Assembly: GCA_900766055.1 (NCBI GenBank)
Contig: CAAFTZ010000123.1
Location: 1-10,163, forward strand
Length of the DNA stretch: 10,163 bases
Direction of reading: 5' to 3'
DNA from: an uncultured Parasutterella sp.
GTDB lineage: Bacteria; Pseudomonadota; Gammaproteobacteria; Burkholderiales; Burkholderiaceae_F
In this document: positions 1 through 6,240 of the stretch, in pieces
Layout of the letters: each line of letters begins with the position of its first letter
Position numbering within the stretch: the first letter of the stretch is position 1
The notes under the pieces: model-generated
The model's database searches: none
What the model saw: only the letters and a program-made list of their open reading frames with translations
What the model was told of the DNA's origin: nothing
Translations under genes and position numbers: made by a program

Positions 1-83
1 CAGGTCTTTCTCCTCGCGAAATGGAAAAAATCTTCCTCAATAAGACAGAAGAGGACATCGAAGCTGCTCGCCTCGATAAGTAA
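1..83 (+). CDS. C-terminal end of an unidentified protein (5' end outside window)
   Basis: Codons run from base 3 to a TAA at 81-83, giving 26 residues that begin GLSPREMEKIF and end AARLDK. The tail is hydrophilic and rich in Glu and Lys, consistent with a soluble protein ending in an amphipathic helix. The fragment is too short to assign to a family. That it is a real gene end is supported by the strong terminator 18 bases after the stop. Confidence 0.55.
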   Translation, partial: GLSPREMEKIFLNKTEEDIEAARLDK

Positions 84-101
84 GATTTTTGAAGGAAAAA
101 T

Positions 102-136
102 AAACGAGAGTCAGTTTCCGGACTACTCTCGTTTTT
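102..136. terminator. Bidirectional rho-independent terminator
   Basis: Perfect 10-bp inverted repeat, AAACGAGAGT (102-111) and ACTCTCGTTT (125-134), with a 13-nt loop. A T-run follows on the + strand (132-136). On the minus strand the stem is followed by TTTATTTTT. It therefore fits as terminator for both the + strand gene ending at 83 and the minus-strand operon ending at 171. Confidence 0.85.
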
Positions 137-170
137 GTTTTCTTTTGGTCTGGAGCAGATTATTTTCAGG

Positions 171-1025
171 CTAATCCAGGCTGCTGGCAGCTTGATTGAT
201 CATTGAAACGTCAACGCCGTGTTTTGTGAGTTCTTCAACGACATTGTCCATTGTCTTATCAAACTTTGGATTGGAATCTGCCCGCTGCCATAAGTCGGCA
301 ATTTCCTGATTACACAACCTGCGGTCTGCATCTGTGAAAATAATCTCATCTTCAACCGTGCGTCGGCAGACAGAGTCCCGAGGAAGTAGTCTTGCAGAGA
401 CCACCGCCATATATGCCATCATTGCATAAGTCGGAAGGTTAGGATCTAAGACTTTTTCGCCCGCTAAATAACGATGAATAAGGGCCTCGATCTGTTTGCT
501 TTTAAGCGAAGCAAACTGTCTCAGCGGAAGGCAGTTTGAAAGGACGACGGAAGACTTATCGACAGAAGTAATCTGGCAATAAAAGCCGTGACGCTCTCCG
601 GGGCTGACTTCTTTCGCCAAATCCGGATCTGCATTTTTAGCAAGATGGAGATCCAATGTGTAGTCGGGTTTCGGGATATCGAACTGAACTCGCGTTTTAT
701 CCTTGTTTGTCTTAGAAACAAAGGACTTTACGATTCCGTAATTACCGAGATATTTCTTTTGAGCGCCTGAAAGATCCGACTTTACTTGTTTGGCAAAAGC
801 TCTCGGGTTGATATAGAAAATCTTCGGGCTTTCAAAAAGCGTGGTTGCCCCTGAATTGATAAAGCCGTCAATTTGCTCTTGGGCAAAGCTTTCAATAATG
901 TAAGTTTCCAGGGGCGAGAGGTTATAACCTTTTGCGACACCGACACTTGCAAAAGTTACTCCGGCCCCGGCGAGCAGGGCGGCCGCAACGAAAGTCTTTG
1001 TGTTCAGTTTGCTTAGGCAGTTCAT
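171..1025 (-). CDS. Exported protein with OB-fold (tRNA_anti-like) domain
   Basis: A 284-aa protein with a classical export signal: Lys near the N-terminus, then a hydrophobic stretch (about residues 12-30) with possible cleavage near the VAKG at 30-33. There is no lipobox; the only early Cys is residue 3. Residues about 71-166 match the pattern of the OB-fold tRNA_anti-like family of small periplasmic or lipoproteins: an N-terminal strand-helix with 'INPRAFAKQVKSD', the turn 'YLGNYGIVKSF' (92-102), a G-x-x-x-x-x-Y-C strand (143-150) and the closing strand with 'LSNC' (162-165). Family members bind unknown ligands, so no molecular function can be assigned. The remaining C-terminal part (about 170-284) is helical, with two more cysteines (220, 238) that could form a disulfide. 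It is the second gene of an operon, starting 10 nt after the stop of the gene at 1036-1611. Its ribosome site is only a weak A/G-rich run, suggesting translational coupling. Confidence 0.8.
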   Translation of the reverse strand: MNCLSKLNTKTFVAAALLAGAGVTFASVGVAKGYNLSPLETYIIESFAQEQIDGFINSGATTLFESPKIFYINPRAFAKQVKSDLSGAQKKYLGNYGIVKSFVSKTNKDKTRVQFDIPKPDYTLDLHLAKNADPDLAKEVSPGERHGFYCQITSVDKSSVVLSNCLPLRQFASLKSKQIEALIHRYLAGEKVLDPNLPTYAMMAYMAVVSARLLPRDSVCRRTVEDEIIFTDADRRLCNQEIADLWQRADSNPKFDKTMDNVVEELTKHGVDVSMINQAASSLD

Positions 1026-1035
1026 TTTTTCTTTT

Positions 1036-1611
1036 TTACCAGCGGCGATCCGCGATCTTCATCTGCTGTTCGTCAACAAAGAACCAGAAATCGCGTTCAT
1101 TCAAAGTAATGCGGTGGACAACCAAACCGGTATCGGCGTCTTTATATTCAAAGACAACGTTAATCGGCTGATTCGAAAGGAATTGGTTTTCTGCTTCAGC
1201 GCACAAGTTCTCGAAGTTAATGCTCGGCATATCCCAAGGATCTTCGTCATCCATGTCAAGAAGATTTCCCTGGAAGCGAGGATGGCTCATCAAGAACTTA
1301 AGCACATCGGCAAGCTGTTCGGTTGGGATGACCCAAAGGTGCAATCCGCCGTCTGAAGTCAGAGATTTAAATACTTCCGTAACGATCTTGTTGTAGTCGA
1401 TATCGTCGGGAACGGTAAGAACATCCTTCATGCCCAGAGGGTCGTCAGGGTGCGTTGCGTACCACTCCTGGCCGGTTGTCTTCATCGGACCTTCAAGCTT
1501 CATCCGAAGGTCATCAAAGGCAATAAAGCCGAGCGCAAAAGGATTGGCGTTGCCTGCTTTGCGGGCAGCATCAATGAGTTTTGTAATGAGATCTTTTTTT
1601 GTCAGCTGCAT
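1036..1611 (-). CDS. Unrecognised acidic cytosolic protein
   Basis: A 191-aa protein that I do not recognise. It has no signal peptide or membrane segment. The N-terminus (residues 1-40) is a Lys/Ala-rich amphipathic helix followed by a hydrophobic strand, 'FALGFIAFDDL'. The middle has an acidic loop (119-129, DMDDEDPWDMP). The C-terminus alternates strands rich in aromatic residues ('DFWFFVDEQQ', 174-183) and ends in Arg-Arg-Trp. The ATG at 1611 is set by an excellent Shine-Dalgarno AAAGGAG (1618-1624) with 6-nt spacing. It is the first gene of the operon with the exported OB-fold protein downstream, so the two products may work together or share regulation, though one appears cytosolic and the other exported. 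Confidence 0.8.
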   Translation of the reverse strand: MQLTKKDLITKLIDAARKAGNANPFALGFIAFDDLRMKLEGPMKTTGQEWYATHPDDPLGMKDVLTVPDDIDYNKIVTEVFKSLTSDGGLHLWVIPTEQLADVLKFLMSHPRFQGNLLDMDDEDPWDMPSINFENLCAEAENQFLSNQPINVVFEYKDADTGLVVHRITLNERDFWFFVDEQQMKIADRRW

Positions 1612-1877
1612 CTGCGGCTCCTTTACATCTAATAATTCGACTTACAAAGTACCGCATTTTAAACAATTTGTTACGCGGAGTGGGACTAATACGAGCATAT
1701 TTATTTTGTCGGGTGATTACATCAGTAAGTTTCTGTTAGTTTTTGATTTTCTTTGCTTTGTTCTTTCTAGATCAACCTTTGGAAAGCCCTGTGAGTTCAT
1801 AGTTACATGCGGCAAATTTTGATCCGTCTGTTTTAATATTGGTCATTAGTTTTTATTTTCGCAGAGGGCTCCGAAAA
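1612..1877. other. Divergent intergenic region
   Basis: 266 AT-rich bases between two divergently transcribed gene pairs, so it must hold at least one promoter in each direction. I found only weak candidates: TAATAT at 1834-1839 on the + strand without a convincing -35, and TATTAG on the minus strand (1630s and 1680s). Open frames here lack ribosome sites and I do not regard them as genes. I see no strong hairpin or RNA gene. Confidence 0.5.
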
Positions 1878-2345
1878 ATGATCAAAAAAGCTTCTTTCCT
1901 CGCATTGGTTTCCTGTGCTGTTTTTTCCGCTTCCTGCTACGCAGGGCAGTATGCCCAAGCCTTGGGAGACTGTGTTTATAACAACCTCTCAAGAGAAGAC
2001 AAAAATGTGATGACTCAGTGGGCCTTTGTGACGCTCGGCAAAACGGATGCCGCAAAACAAATCGCCGTCATCCCCGAAAGCAAAATTAAGCAAGTCAATA
2101 CTGAAGCCAAAAAACGTCTGACTCGCTTGATAACTCAGGCGTGCGCTAAAGAGGCCGCCAATGTTGCGCTCCATGAATCAAAGAACGGACTTCAAGAAGC
2201 AGCGGCTCAGCTTGGCGTCAGACTTGCCAAAGAACAACTGAAAGGCAAAACGGATGAAGCTTTGGCCAATCTCTTGAATCCGGGAACGGCAAATGTCCTC
2301 AGAGGTGCAGAAGTTTTAAAGGGATTCTTCAAGAAACCGCAATAG
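1878..2345 (+). CDS. Small exported two-cysteine protein of unknown function
   Basis: A 155-aa protein. The first 22 residues are a signal peptide (M-I-K-K, hydrophobic core, ending SCYA before GQYAQ). A Cys at residue 20 lies near the cleavage site, but the preceding Phe-Ser-Ala-Ser is a poor lipobox, so signal peptidase I is more likely. The mature part starts with 'ALGDCVYNNLSREDKNVMTQWAFVTLG' in type: a Cys, then Leu-Ser-x-x-Asp, then Gln-Trp-Ala-Phe. This resembles a pattern I associate with small uncharacterised periplasmic proteins of proteobacteria. Cys32 and Cys89 could form a disulfide. The rest is helical and Lys/Ala/Glu-rich. I chose the ATG at 1878 over an in-frame TTG at 1839 because AGAGGG (1863-1868) stands 9 nt upstream and the signal peptide starts there. 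The higA-like gene follows after 42 nt, probably in the same operon. Confidence 0.78.
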   Translation: MIKKASFLALVSCAVFSASCYAGQYAQALGDCVYNNLSREDKNVMTQWAFVTLGKTDAAKQIAVIPESKIKQVNTEAKKRLTRLITQACAKEAANVALHESKNGLQEAAAQLGVRLAKEQLKGKTDEALANLLNPGTANVLRGAEVLKGFFKKPQ

Positions 2346-2372
2346 ACGGGAAACCTATTGCAGACCGGCGTC

Positions 2373-2381
2373 AGGAGGAGG
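2373..2381 (+). promoter_or_regulatory. Ribosome binding site deciding the higA start
   Basis: AGGAGGAGG ends 6 nt before the ATG at 2388. It is a near-perfect anti-Shine-Dalgarno match and rules out the upstream in-frame TTG at 2358. Confidence 0.85.
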
Positions 2382-2387
2382 ATTCTT

Positions 2388-2645
2388 ATGGCTGAAATGT
2401 TTGACCCACCTCATCCCGGCCGTATCTTAGCTTCTGCACTTAACGCAATGAACGTAAGTGCAAAGCAGTTTTCTTCAAACTTGTCAGTTTCATCTGAAAC
2501 CATTTCTCAAGTGTTAAGAGAACAGGCTCCGATATCGAATGAAATGGCCGTCAAAATTGTTTCTGTCATTCCCGGGCCGGATTCTAGAATGTGGTTTCGT
2601 ATGCAGGCGAAATACGACACCTGGCAAGCAAAACAGAAGCCTTAA
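2388..2645 (+). CDS. higA: HigA-family (XRE) antitoxin-like DNA-binding protein, orphan
   Basis: An 85-aa protein with the hallmarks of the HigA/VapI antitoxin family: the N-terminal 'FDPPHPGRIL' (residues 5-14), a helix-turn-helix at about 24-45 ('AKQFSSNLSVSSETISQVLR'), the 'ISNEMAVKI' helix (49-57) and the C-terminal 'WFRMQAKYDTWQAK' (69-82), where Trp, Gln, Tyr-Asp and Trp-x-Ala are typical. Length is slightly below the usual 90-100 aa. In the family it binds its own promoter and neutralises a HigB/RelE-type mRNA interferase. Here the upstream neighbour is an exported protein, downstream is a convergent transporter relic, and no toxin-like reading frame is next to it. It is therefore either an orphan antitoxin or a small transcriptional regulator. 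The XRE/HigA family call is firm; the antitoxin role is inference. Confidence 0.85.
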   Translation: MAEMFDPPHPGRILASALNAMNVSAKQFSSNLSVSSETISQVLREQAPISNEMAVKIVSVIPGPDSRMWFRMQAKYDTWQAKQKP

Positions 2646-3616
2646 TTTCTTTGAAAGCTTTTCTTTGAGTCCAACCGAACCGATCCTTGCGGTTTGGAAA
2701 AAATATAAAGCGAGGCAATCACGCCGACCAAGAAAAATCCTAAGCCGGTCGATAACAAACCTGACGGCCACGCCCTTTGCACAAGCTGGCCAAAGACAAT
2801 GCCAAAAAACGTTTCCAGCGTGATTAACTGTCCTAGGAGGTCGGGATTCGTGCCGCAGCCATGTTGAATGTTATTCCGGGGAGAAATGAACCGAACATGG
2901 CTAACAGAAACATAACAATGGTAAATAGCTCTGGCTGTGGGCCTAATAGATTAGGCATTGAAGGATCAAACCAACAGGTCGATACATAGAGAGTAGCAGC
3001 TAAAGGCAGAAGAGTGATGCATTGTGCAGAAAACCATTCAGTTGACCCAACTCGCCGATTAATCTTTAGCCATTGGGCGTTTTTTATAGAATAAAAGGTC
3101 AAAAAACCGGAAGAAGAAATGCCAAAAGCTAAGCCAATCAGCGTATCTTCGACAGCTCTTTTGTTATCGTCGACATAAAGAAACTCGGTGATATTGCAGA
3201 AAATGAAGCCGAAACATATGAGTAGAAGGGGAAGTATCAGACTTGTTGCATTGACATAAGCCTCACCCTTCTGTTTTGCTTGAGAATTAGATATGAGAGC
3301 GATAAGAACTGGACAAATTCCGAAGCAAACACTGCTAATTGCGGTTCCCGCGTAAATAACTGAGAAAAAGAAACAAATCGGCTGCAGGAGTTGCCCGAAT
3401 ACGGAAAGAACAAATGCAGCTTTCCAATCCGCGGTCGATAGTCTTTTAAACCTATTCGGAAAAACTGCAAAAACAGCTAACGCTAAAATCCCGATTAAAA
3501 CTGCACGACCGAGGCCGGACATATATCCCCGGATAGTCCGGAATGAAGTAAGTCGTAATGAAAGTAGCGGCCCACAGAAGGTAAGTGAGGACTGCCAGAA
3601 GAATTCCGCTGTTCAT
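2642..3616 (-). pseudogene. EamA/DMT-family transporter broken by two frameshifts
   Basis: Three reading frames join into one normal-length (about 324 aa) ten-helix drug/metabolite transporter. Segment 1 starts at ATG 3616 (M-N-S-G-I-L-L-A-V-L-T-Y-L-L-W-A, a first membrane helix) and in its own frame hits a stop at 3452-3454 after 54 codons. Segment 2 (ORF 2833-3522, MSGLGRAVLIGI...) carries the central helices and stops at TAG 2833-2835. Segment 3 (2836-2642) reads LGQLITLETFFGIVFGQLV and a last helix, ending TAA at 2642-2644. Removing one G from the GGGG run (bases 3527-3530) joins 1 to 2 as P-G-Y-M-S-G-L-G. Adding one base at about 2836-2838 (TC_ CTA) joins 2 to 3 as I-P-T-S-L-G-Q-L, as expected for the conserved end of the second EamA domain. 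The intact protein would export a small metabolite, substrate unknown. Either a recent pseudogene or two sequence errors; each indel is in or next to a short G or C run. Confidence 0.85.
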
Positions 3617-3623
3617 AAAGTGA

Positions 3624-3641
3624 GGCCCTCGGAAGAGGGCC
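3624..3641 (-). promoter_or_regulatory. Hairpin covering the transporter ribosome site
   Basis: Perfect 7-bp GC-rich stem, GGCCCTC / GAGGGCC, with a 4-nt loop, between the peptidase stop (3652) and the transporter ATG (3616). On the minus-strand transcript the downstream arm contains GAGGG, the only Shine-Dalgarno-like sequence, 9 nt before the ATG. There is no proper U-run after it (TCACTTT), so a pure terminator role is less likely. Confidence 0.55.
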
Positions 3642-3651
3642 CTAAAACTCG

Positions 3652-4836
3652 TTAGCTAAGATACTCGGAAGCAAAGAGCATATATACCTTGATGAAGTTC
3701 AAATACTGGCTGATATATACATGCTCGTCATCCGTCCCAAGGACCTCAAAAATTCCCGGACCGAACTGCGGAACTTTTTGATTGTAGGCAACGCTAAGTT
3801 TTACGGCGTCTCCCCCTGCATTGCGGCGTCCGACACGAATTTCAGATCCGAATACTTTTCGATAAGCATTCATGCATTCCTGAATATCTTTGTCTTCAGC
3901 GTCGATAGACATTCGGGCAGACGCAAACAGTCTTTCGAATTTGTAATGCCCGGCAGCATCGGGAATAGAGTTCAGCAAATCAATGAGCTCTTTCTCGGCA
4001 CTTTCTACGGTTTCATTTTTTGTGTAACGGCGGTCGATCCATATAGTGCATTCAGCCGGGTGCATGTTGACAGTCTTGCCTTCAAAACCGGACGATATAC
4101 TGGTAACGGAAATCACCGCTCCAAAATCCCTGTCTCCGAAATAGCGTTCAGGCAGAAGAACTTTCTTATCGTATTCATTGATTTTTTCAACTGCTTGGTG
4201 TGCCATTTGCAGCGCATCAACTTTGTTTAAACGAGTCCCAGCATGCCAGCTGTCAGATGCAAAGGTTACTTTCCAAGCAATCCGGCCGTCTGTGTCCACG
4301 ATGATGGTATCTTCTGAGGCTTCCATGCAGATGGTGAAATCCGCCTTGAAAAGGCCTTGTTTGATGCAGTAAAGAATTCCTCTTTTACCGCCTTGCTCCT
4401 CATCGCAGTTGAGGCCGAGGCTTAGGATTCCTTTGGGTACAAAACCGAGCCTCTTCAAAAAGCACATGGCCAAGATGCCTGCTGCATCTCCTGATTTCAT
4501 ATCAGTCGAACCGCGGCCGTAAAGTTTGTCACCTTCAATTTGCCCCGACCAAGGATCCCTGACAGCAGTTTTTTCCGGAGGAAAAACATCAATATGACCG
4601 TTAAAAAGAAGTGTTTTTCCTTCTTTTCCTTTCCAGTCACAAATAATATTAGGGGACGCCTCATCCGGACCAATTACCTCAGGATTAAAGCCTTCTTCCT
4701 CAAGTTTTGAGACAATGCGTTTTGCTACTGCCGTCTCACTGCCTGTCGGCGAAGGTGTCCTAACCAGTTCCTGGAGAAAATTGACAGCTTCCTGTTTGTG
4801 CTCCTCCACGAATCTAGATATTTCTTCATATTTCAT
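3652..4836 (-). CDS. M20-family metallopeptidase/deacylase (ArgE/DapE-like)
   Basis: A 394-aa cytosolic zinc hydrolase of the M20 family (ArgE, DapE, carboxypeptidase G2, YgeY relatives), which cleaves N-acyl groups or peptides. Visible motifs: 'NGHIDVFPP' (79-87; His81 ligand, Asp83), 'GRGSTDMKSG' (108-117; bridging Asp112), 'DEEQGG' (145-150; Glu146 base, Glu147 ligand), Glu172 in 'CMEAS', the dimerisation-domain 'SWHAGT' (196-201; His198) and 'IDRRYTKNETVE', and 'DDEHV' (369-373; His372 ligand). All expected metal and catalytic residues appear present and length is normal. The start at ATG 4836 has AAAGAG (4846-4851) 9 nt upstream. A longer frame could begin at TTG 4872, directly at the base of a hairpin, which is less likely. 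The gene sits behind the porin and before a transporter relic on the same strand. The substrate cannot be told; 'succinyl-diaminopimelate desuccinylase' would be over-annotation. Confidence 0.88.
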   Translation of the reverse strand: MKYEEISRFVEEHKQEAVNFLQELVRTPSPTGSETAVAKRIVSKLEEEGFNPEVIGPDEASPNIICDWKGKEGKTLLFNGHIDVFPPEKTAVRDPWSGQIEGDKLYGRGSTDMKSGDAAGILAMCFLKRLGFVPKGILSLGLNCDEEQGGKRGILYCIKQGLFKADFTICMEASEDTIIVDTDGRIAWKVTFASDSWHAGTRLNKVDALQMAHQAVEKINEYDKKVLLPERYFGDRDFGAVISVTSISSGFEGKTVNMHPAECTIWIDRRYTKNETVESAEKELIDLLNSIPDAAGHYKFERLFASARMSIDAEDKDIQECMNAYRKVFGSEIRVGRRNAGGDAVKLSVAYNQKVPQFGPGIFEVLGTDDEHVYISQYLNFIKVYMLFASEYLS

Positions 4837-4872
4837 TTTGTTTGACTCTTTATAACGCTTTATGTTTTTCAA

Positions 4873-4915
4873 GAATGCTGCTCTGCCGTTGGTCCGGTCC
4901 TTACGAGCAGCATTC
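4873..4915 (-). promoter_or_regulatory. Strong hairpin between porin and peptidase genes
   Basis: Perfect 11-bp inverted repeat, GAATGCTGCTC (4873-4883) and GAGCAGCATTC (4905-4915), with a 21-nt loop containing GGTCC twice in tandem. It starts 15 nt after the porin stop on the minus strand. The sequence after it on that strand is A-rich (TTGAAAAAC), not U-rich, so it looks more like an mRNA-stabilising or attenuating stem than a standard intrinsic terminator. Confidence 0.65.
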
Positions 4916-4930
4916 CTCCGTTTCTAATTT

Positions 4931-6043
4931 TTAGAAAGCATGGCGAAGGCCGAACGAGACGGAGTAACCGCCTTTGTCACCGCCCTCATAGTCTTTGAGA
5001 AGCTTAGCCACATGTCTATAGCCGGCATAACCGTAAACCTTTGTGCGTTTTGAAATCGGATAAACGTAAGATGCCGCTGCAGAAAAGATGTTGTATTTGT
5101 TCTCGTTTGACTTTAACTCGTCAGACTCCACTTTACCGAAGCCGTATGTCGCCTGGAGGTTAAAATCACCGTCGGCACAGGGAATGCCTAAACCGAGGGA
5201 GAAAGCATTCTGATTTGCACCTTTCTTTGCCGCAGCTAAATCTTCTTGGATATTTCCCAAGCCGTCAAAGCCGGCTTGACGGGCATTTCTGGCGTACTGG
5301 TACAGGAACTGAGTATTGAAAGATCCGAAGTTGTAGGCGACGCCGAATGTGTAAAACTGAGTCGACTTCATATTGCTGACGTCGTCATGGTCGATGTTTT
5401 CTAAAATTCCTGTCAGAGTCAGGGCTTTCCCGGTGTATACCGCGCCTAAACCGTAATAGTGGTTATTCTTTCTCCATTTATCTTCATCTTTGACCGTGCC
5501 GTTGGAGTACATGGCCCGAGCCTGGATACCTGCGAATTTCGGCGTGATGTAGATTACGGAATTGTTATATCTGTCGGTAGAGATGATGGTGGAGTTAACA
5601 TTTCCGACGTCATCGAACATTGTGCCGATGGCAGAAGCTGGGAAGATCGAATAAGTTCCCATATCAGAAGACAACGCGCCCATTCTTCCGAAGGCGAGTT
5701 CTCCGAAGCCGCCCTTAACGGACATCGTGCTCTGTCTTGTGAACAAGCCGGCGGAGCCCTCAGGAATATTACCGGTATTGGCCACGGTAGCGTTAGAGAG
5801 TCTGAAGCCTTGCTCTAACTGGAAAGAAACAACGTAACCGTTTCCGAGGTCTTCGGAACCCTTAATTCCCCAGCGGTTTCCCTGGACATGACCGTTTGCC
5901 ATCTTAACGACAGCGGAGCGATGATTGAGTTTGTAATAATTCAAACCTCCGTCGAGGACGCCGTAAAGCGTAATCTGGGACTCTGCGGAAGCCATACCGG
6001 AGAAAGCGAGAAGGAGGGATGAGACAACGAGAAGTTTTTTCAT
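4931..6043 (-). CDS. Outer-membrane trimeric porin (betaproteobacterial Gram-negative porin family)
   Basis: A 370-aa protein with signal peptide residues 1-20 (Met-Lys-Lys, hydrophobic core, 'SGMASA' before Glu-Ser-Gln). The mature N-terminus 'QITLYGVLDGGLNYY' is the first strand of the Burkholderia/Neisseria-type 16-stranded porins. Further family marks are 'RWGIKGSEDLGNGYVVSFQLEQGF' in type (about residues 57-82), 'FTRQSTMSVKGGFGELAFGRMG' in type (constriction region) and many alternating aromatic strands. The C-terminal 'YSVSFGLRHAF' ends in the Phe that the BAM complex recognises. Such porins let small solutes, often anions, diffuse through the outer membrane. Start at ATG 6043 with AAAGAGGA (6048-6055) just upstream; an in-frame TTG at 6070 would place extra residues before the signal peptide and is rejected. 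Divergent from the dcu gene across a 197-bp regulatory region, so the two may be co-regulated. Confidence 0.95.
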   Translation of the reverse strand: MKKLLVVSSLLLAFSGMASAESQITLYGVLDGGLNYYKLNHRSAVVKMANGHVQGNRWGIKGSEDLGNGYVVSFQLEQGFRLSNATVANTGNIPEGSAGLFTRQSTMSVKGGFGELAFGRMGALSSDMGTYSIFPASAIGTMFDDVGNVNSTIISTDRYNNSVIYITPKFAGIQARAMYSNGTVKDEDKWRKNNHYYGLGAVYTGKALTLTGILENIDHDDVSNMKSTQFYTFGVAYNFGSFNTQFLYQYARNARQAGFDGLGNIQEDLAAAKKGANQNAFSLGLGIPCADGDFNLQATYGFGKVESDELKSNENKYNIFSAAASYVYPISKRTKVYGYAGYRHVAKLLKDYEGGDKGGYSVSFGLRHAF

Positions 6044-6113
6044 GATTTCCTCTTTGGGTTGAAAGTCCAAAAAAATTTAATCCGCAGAAAAATCATTTTT
6101 TGGGTGACTTCGC

Positions 6114-6149
6114 ATTGACAAATAAAATTAGCGAAAATTGACAAATAAA
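6114..6149. repeat. 13-bp direct repeat in the porin/dcu regulatory region
   Basis: ATTGACAAATAAA occurs twice without mismatch, at 6114-6126 and 6137-6149, a 23-bp period (about two helical turns). It lies between the divergent porin and dcu starts. Each copy contains TTGACA, but no good -10 element follows at 16-18 bp on the + strand. A regulator-binding site is an inference. Confidence 0.6.
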
Positions 6150-6183
6150 TCTGAATTACCTTTTCACGCTATTCCCTTGGTCA

Positions 6184-6225
6184 GAAAATTTTGTTCATTC
6201 CAACTTGTGAATCCCAAAATTTTTC
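6184..6225 (+). promoter_or_regulatory. AT-rich dyad in the dcu leader
   Basis: GAAAATTTTG (6184-6193) and CAAAATTTTTC (6215-6225) are inverted repeats with one extra T. Inside them TTCA (6194-6197) can pair with TGAA (6208-6211). The dyad ends just before the dcu ribosome site AAGGAG (6228-6233). It could be an operator or a weak leader hairpin; AT-rich pairing makes stability modest. Confidence 0.4.
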
Positions 6226-6240
6226 TCAAGGAGAACATTT

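Noticed and set aside
1430..1822. 130-aa + strand frame spanning the unknown gene start and the divergent spacer
   Set aside because: Mostly antisense to the 191-aa gene, no ribosome site, and composition of a random frame.
1839..1877. TTG start extending the exported two-Cys protein
   Set aside because: It would put Arg-rich residues before the signal peptide; ATG 1878 has its own ribosome site and starts the signal peptide.
2358..2387. Upstream TTG start extending the HigA-like protein by ten residues
   Set aside because: The AGGAGGAGG at 2373-2381 would lie inside the coding sequence; the ATG at 2388 is perfectly spaced from it and gives the family's usual N-terminus.
2833..3522. The 229-aa frame as a complete short transporter
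   Set aside because: It lacks the first and last membrane helices, which are encoded intact in other frames on both sides; treated as the middle of a frameshifted gene.
4837..4872. TTG start for the M20 peptidase
   Set aside because: It begins directly at the base of an 11-bp hairpin, with no ribosome site; ATG 4836 has AAAGAG upstream.
6044..6070. TTG start for the porin
   Set aside because: Nine extra acidic and polar residues before a textbook signal peptide; AAAGAGGA precedes ATG 6043.
6115..6166. TTGACA boxes as ordinary sigma-70 promoters for dcu
   Set aside because: At 16-18 bp downstream the sequences (second TTGACA copy, or TTTTCA) do not resemble TATAAT.
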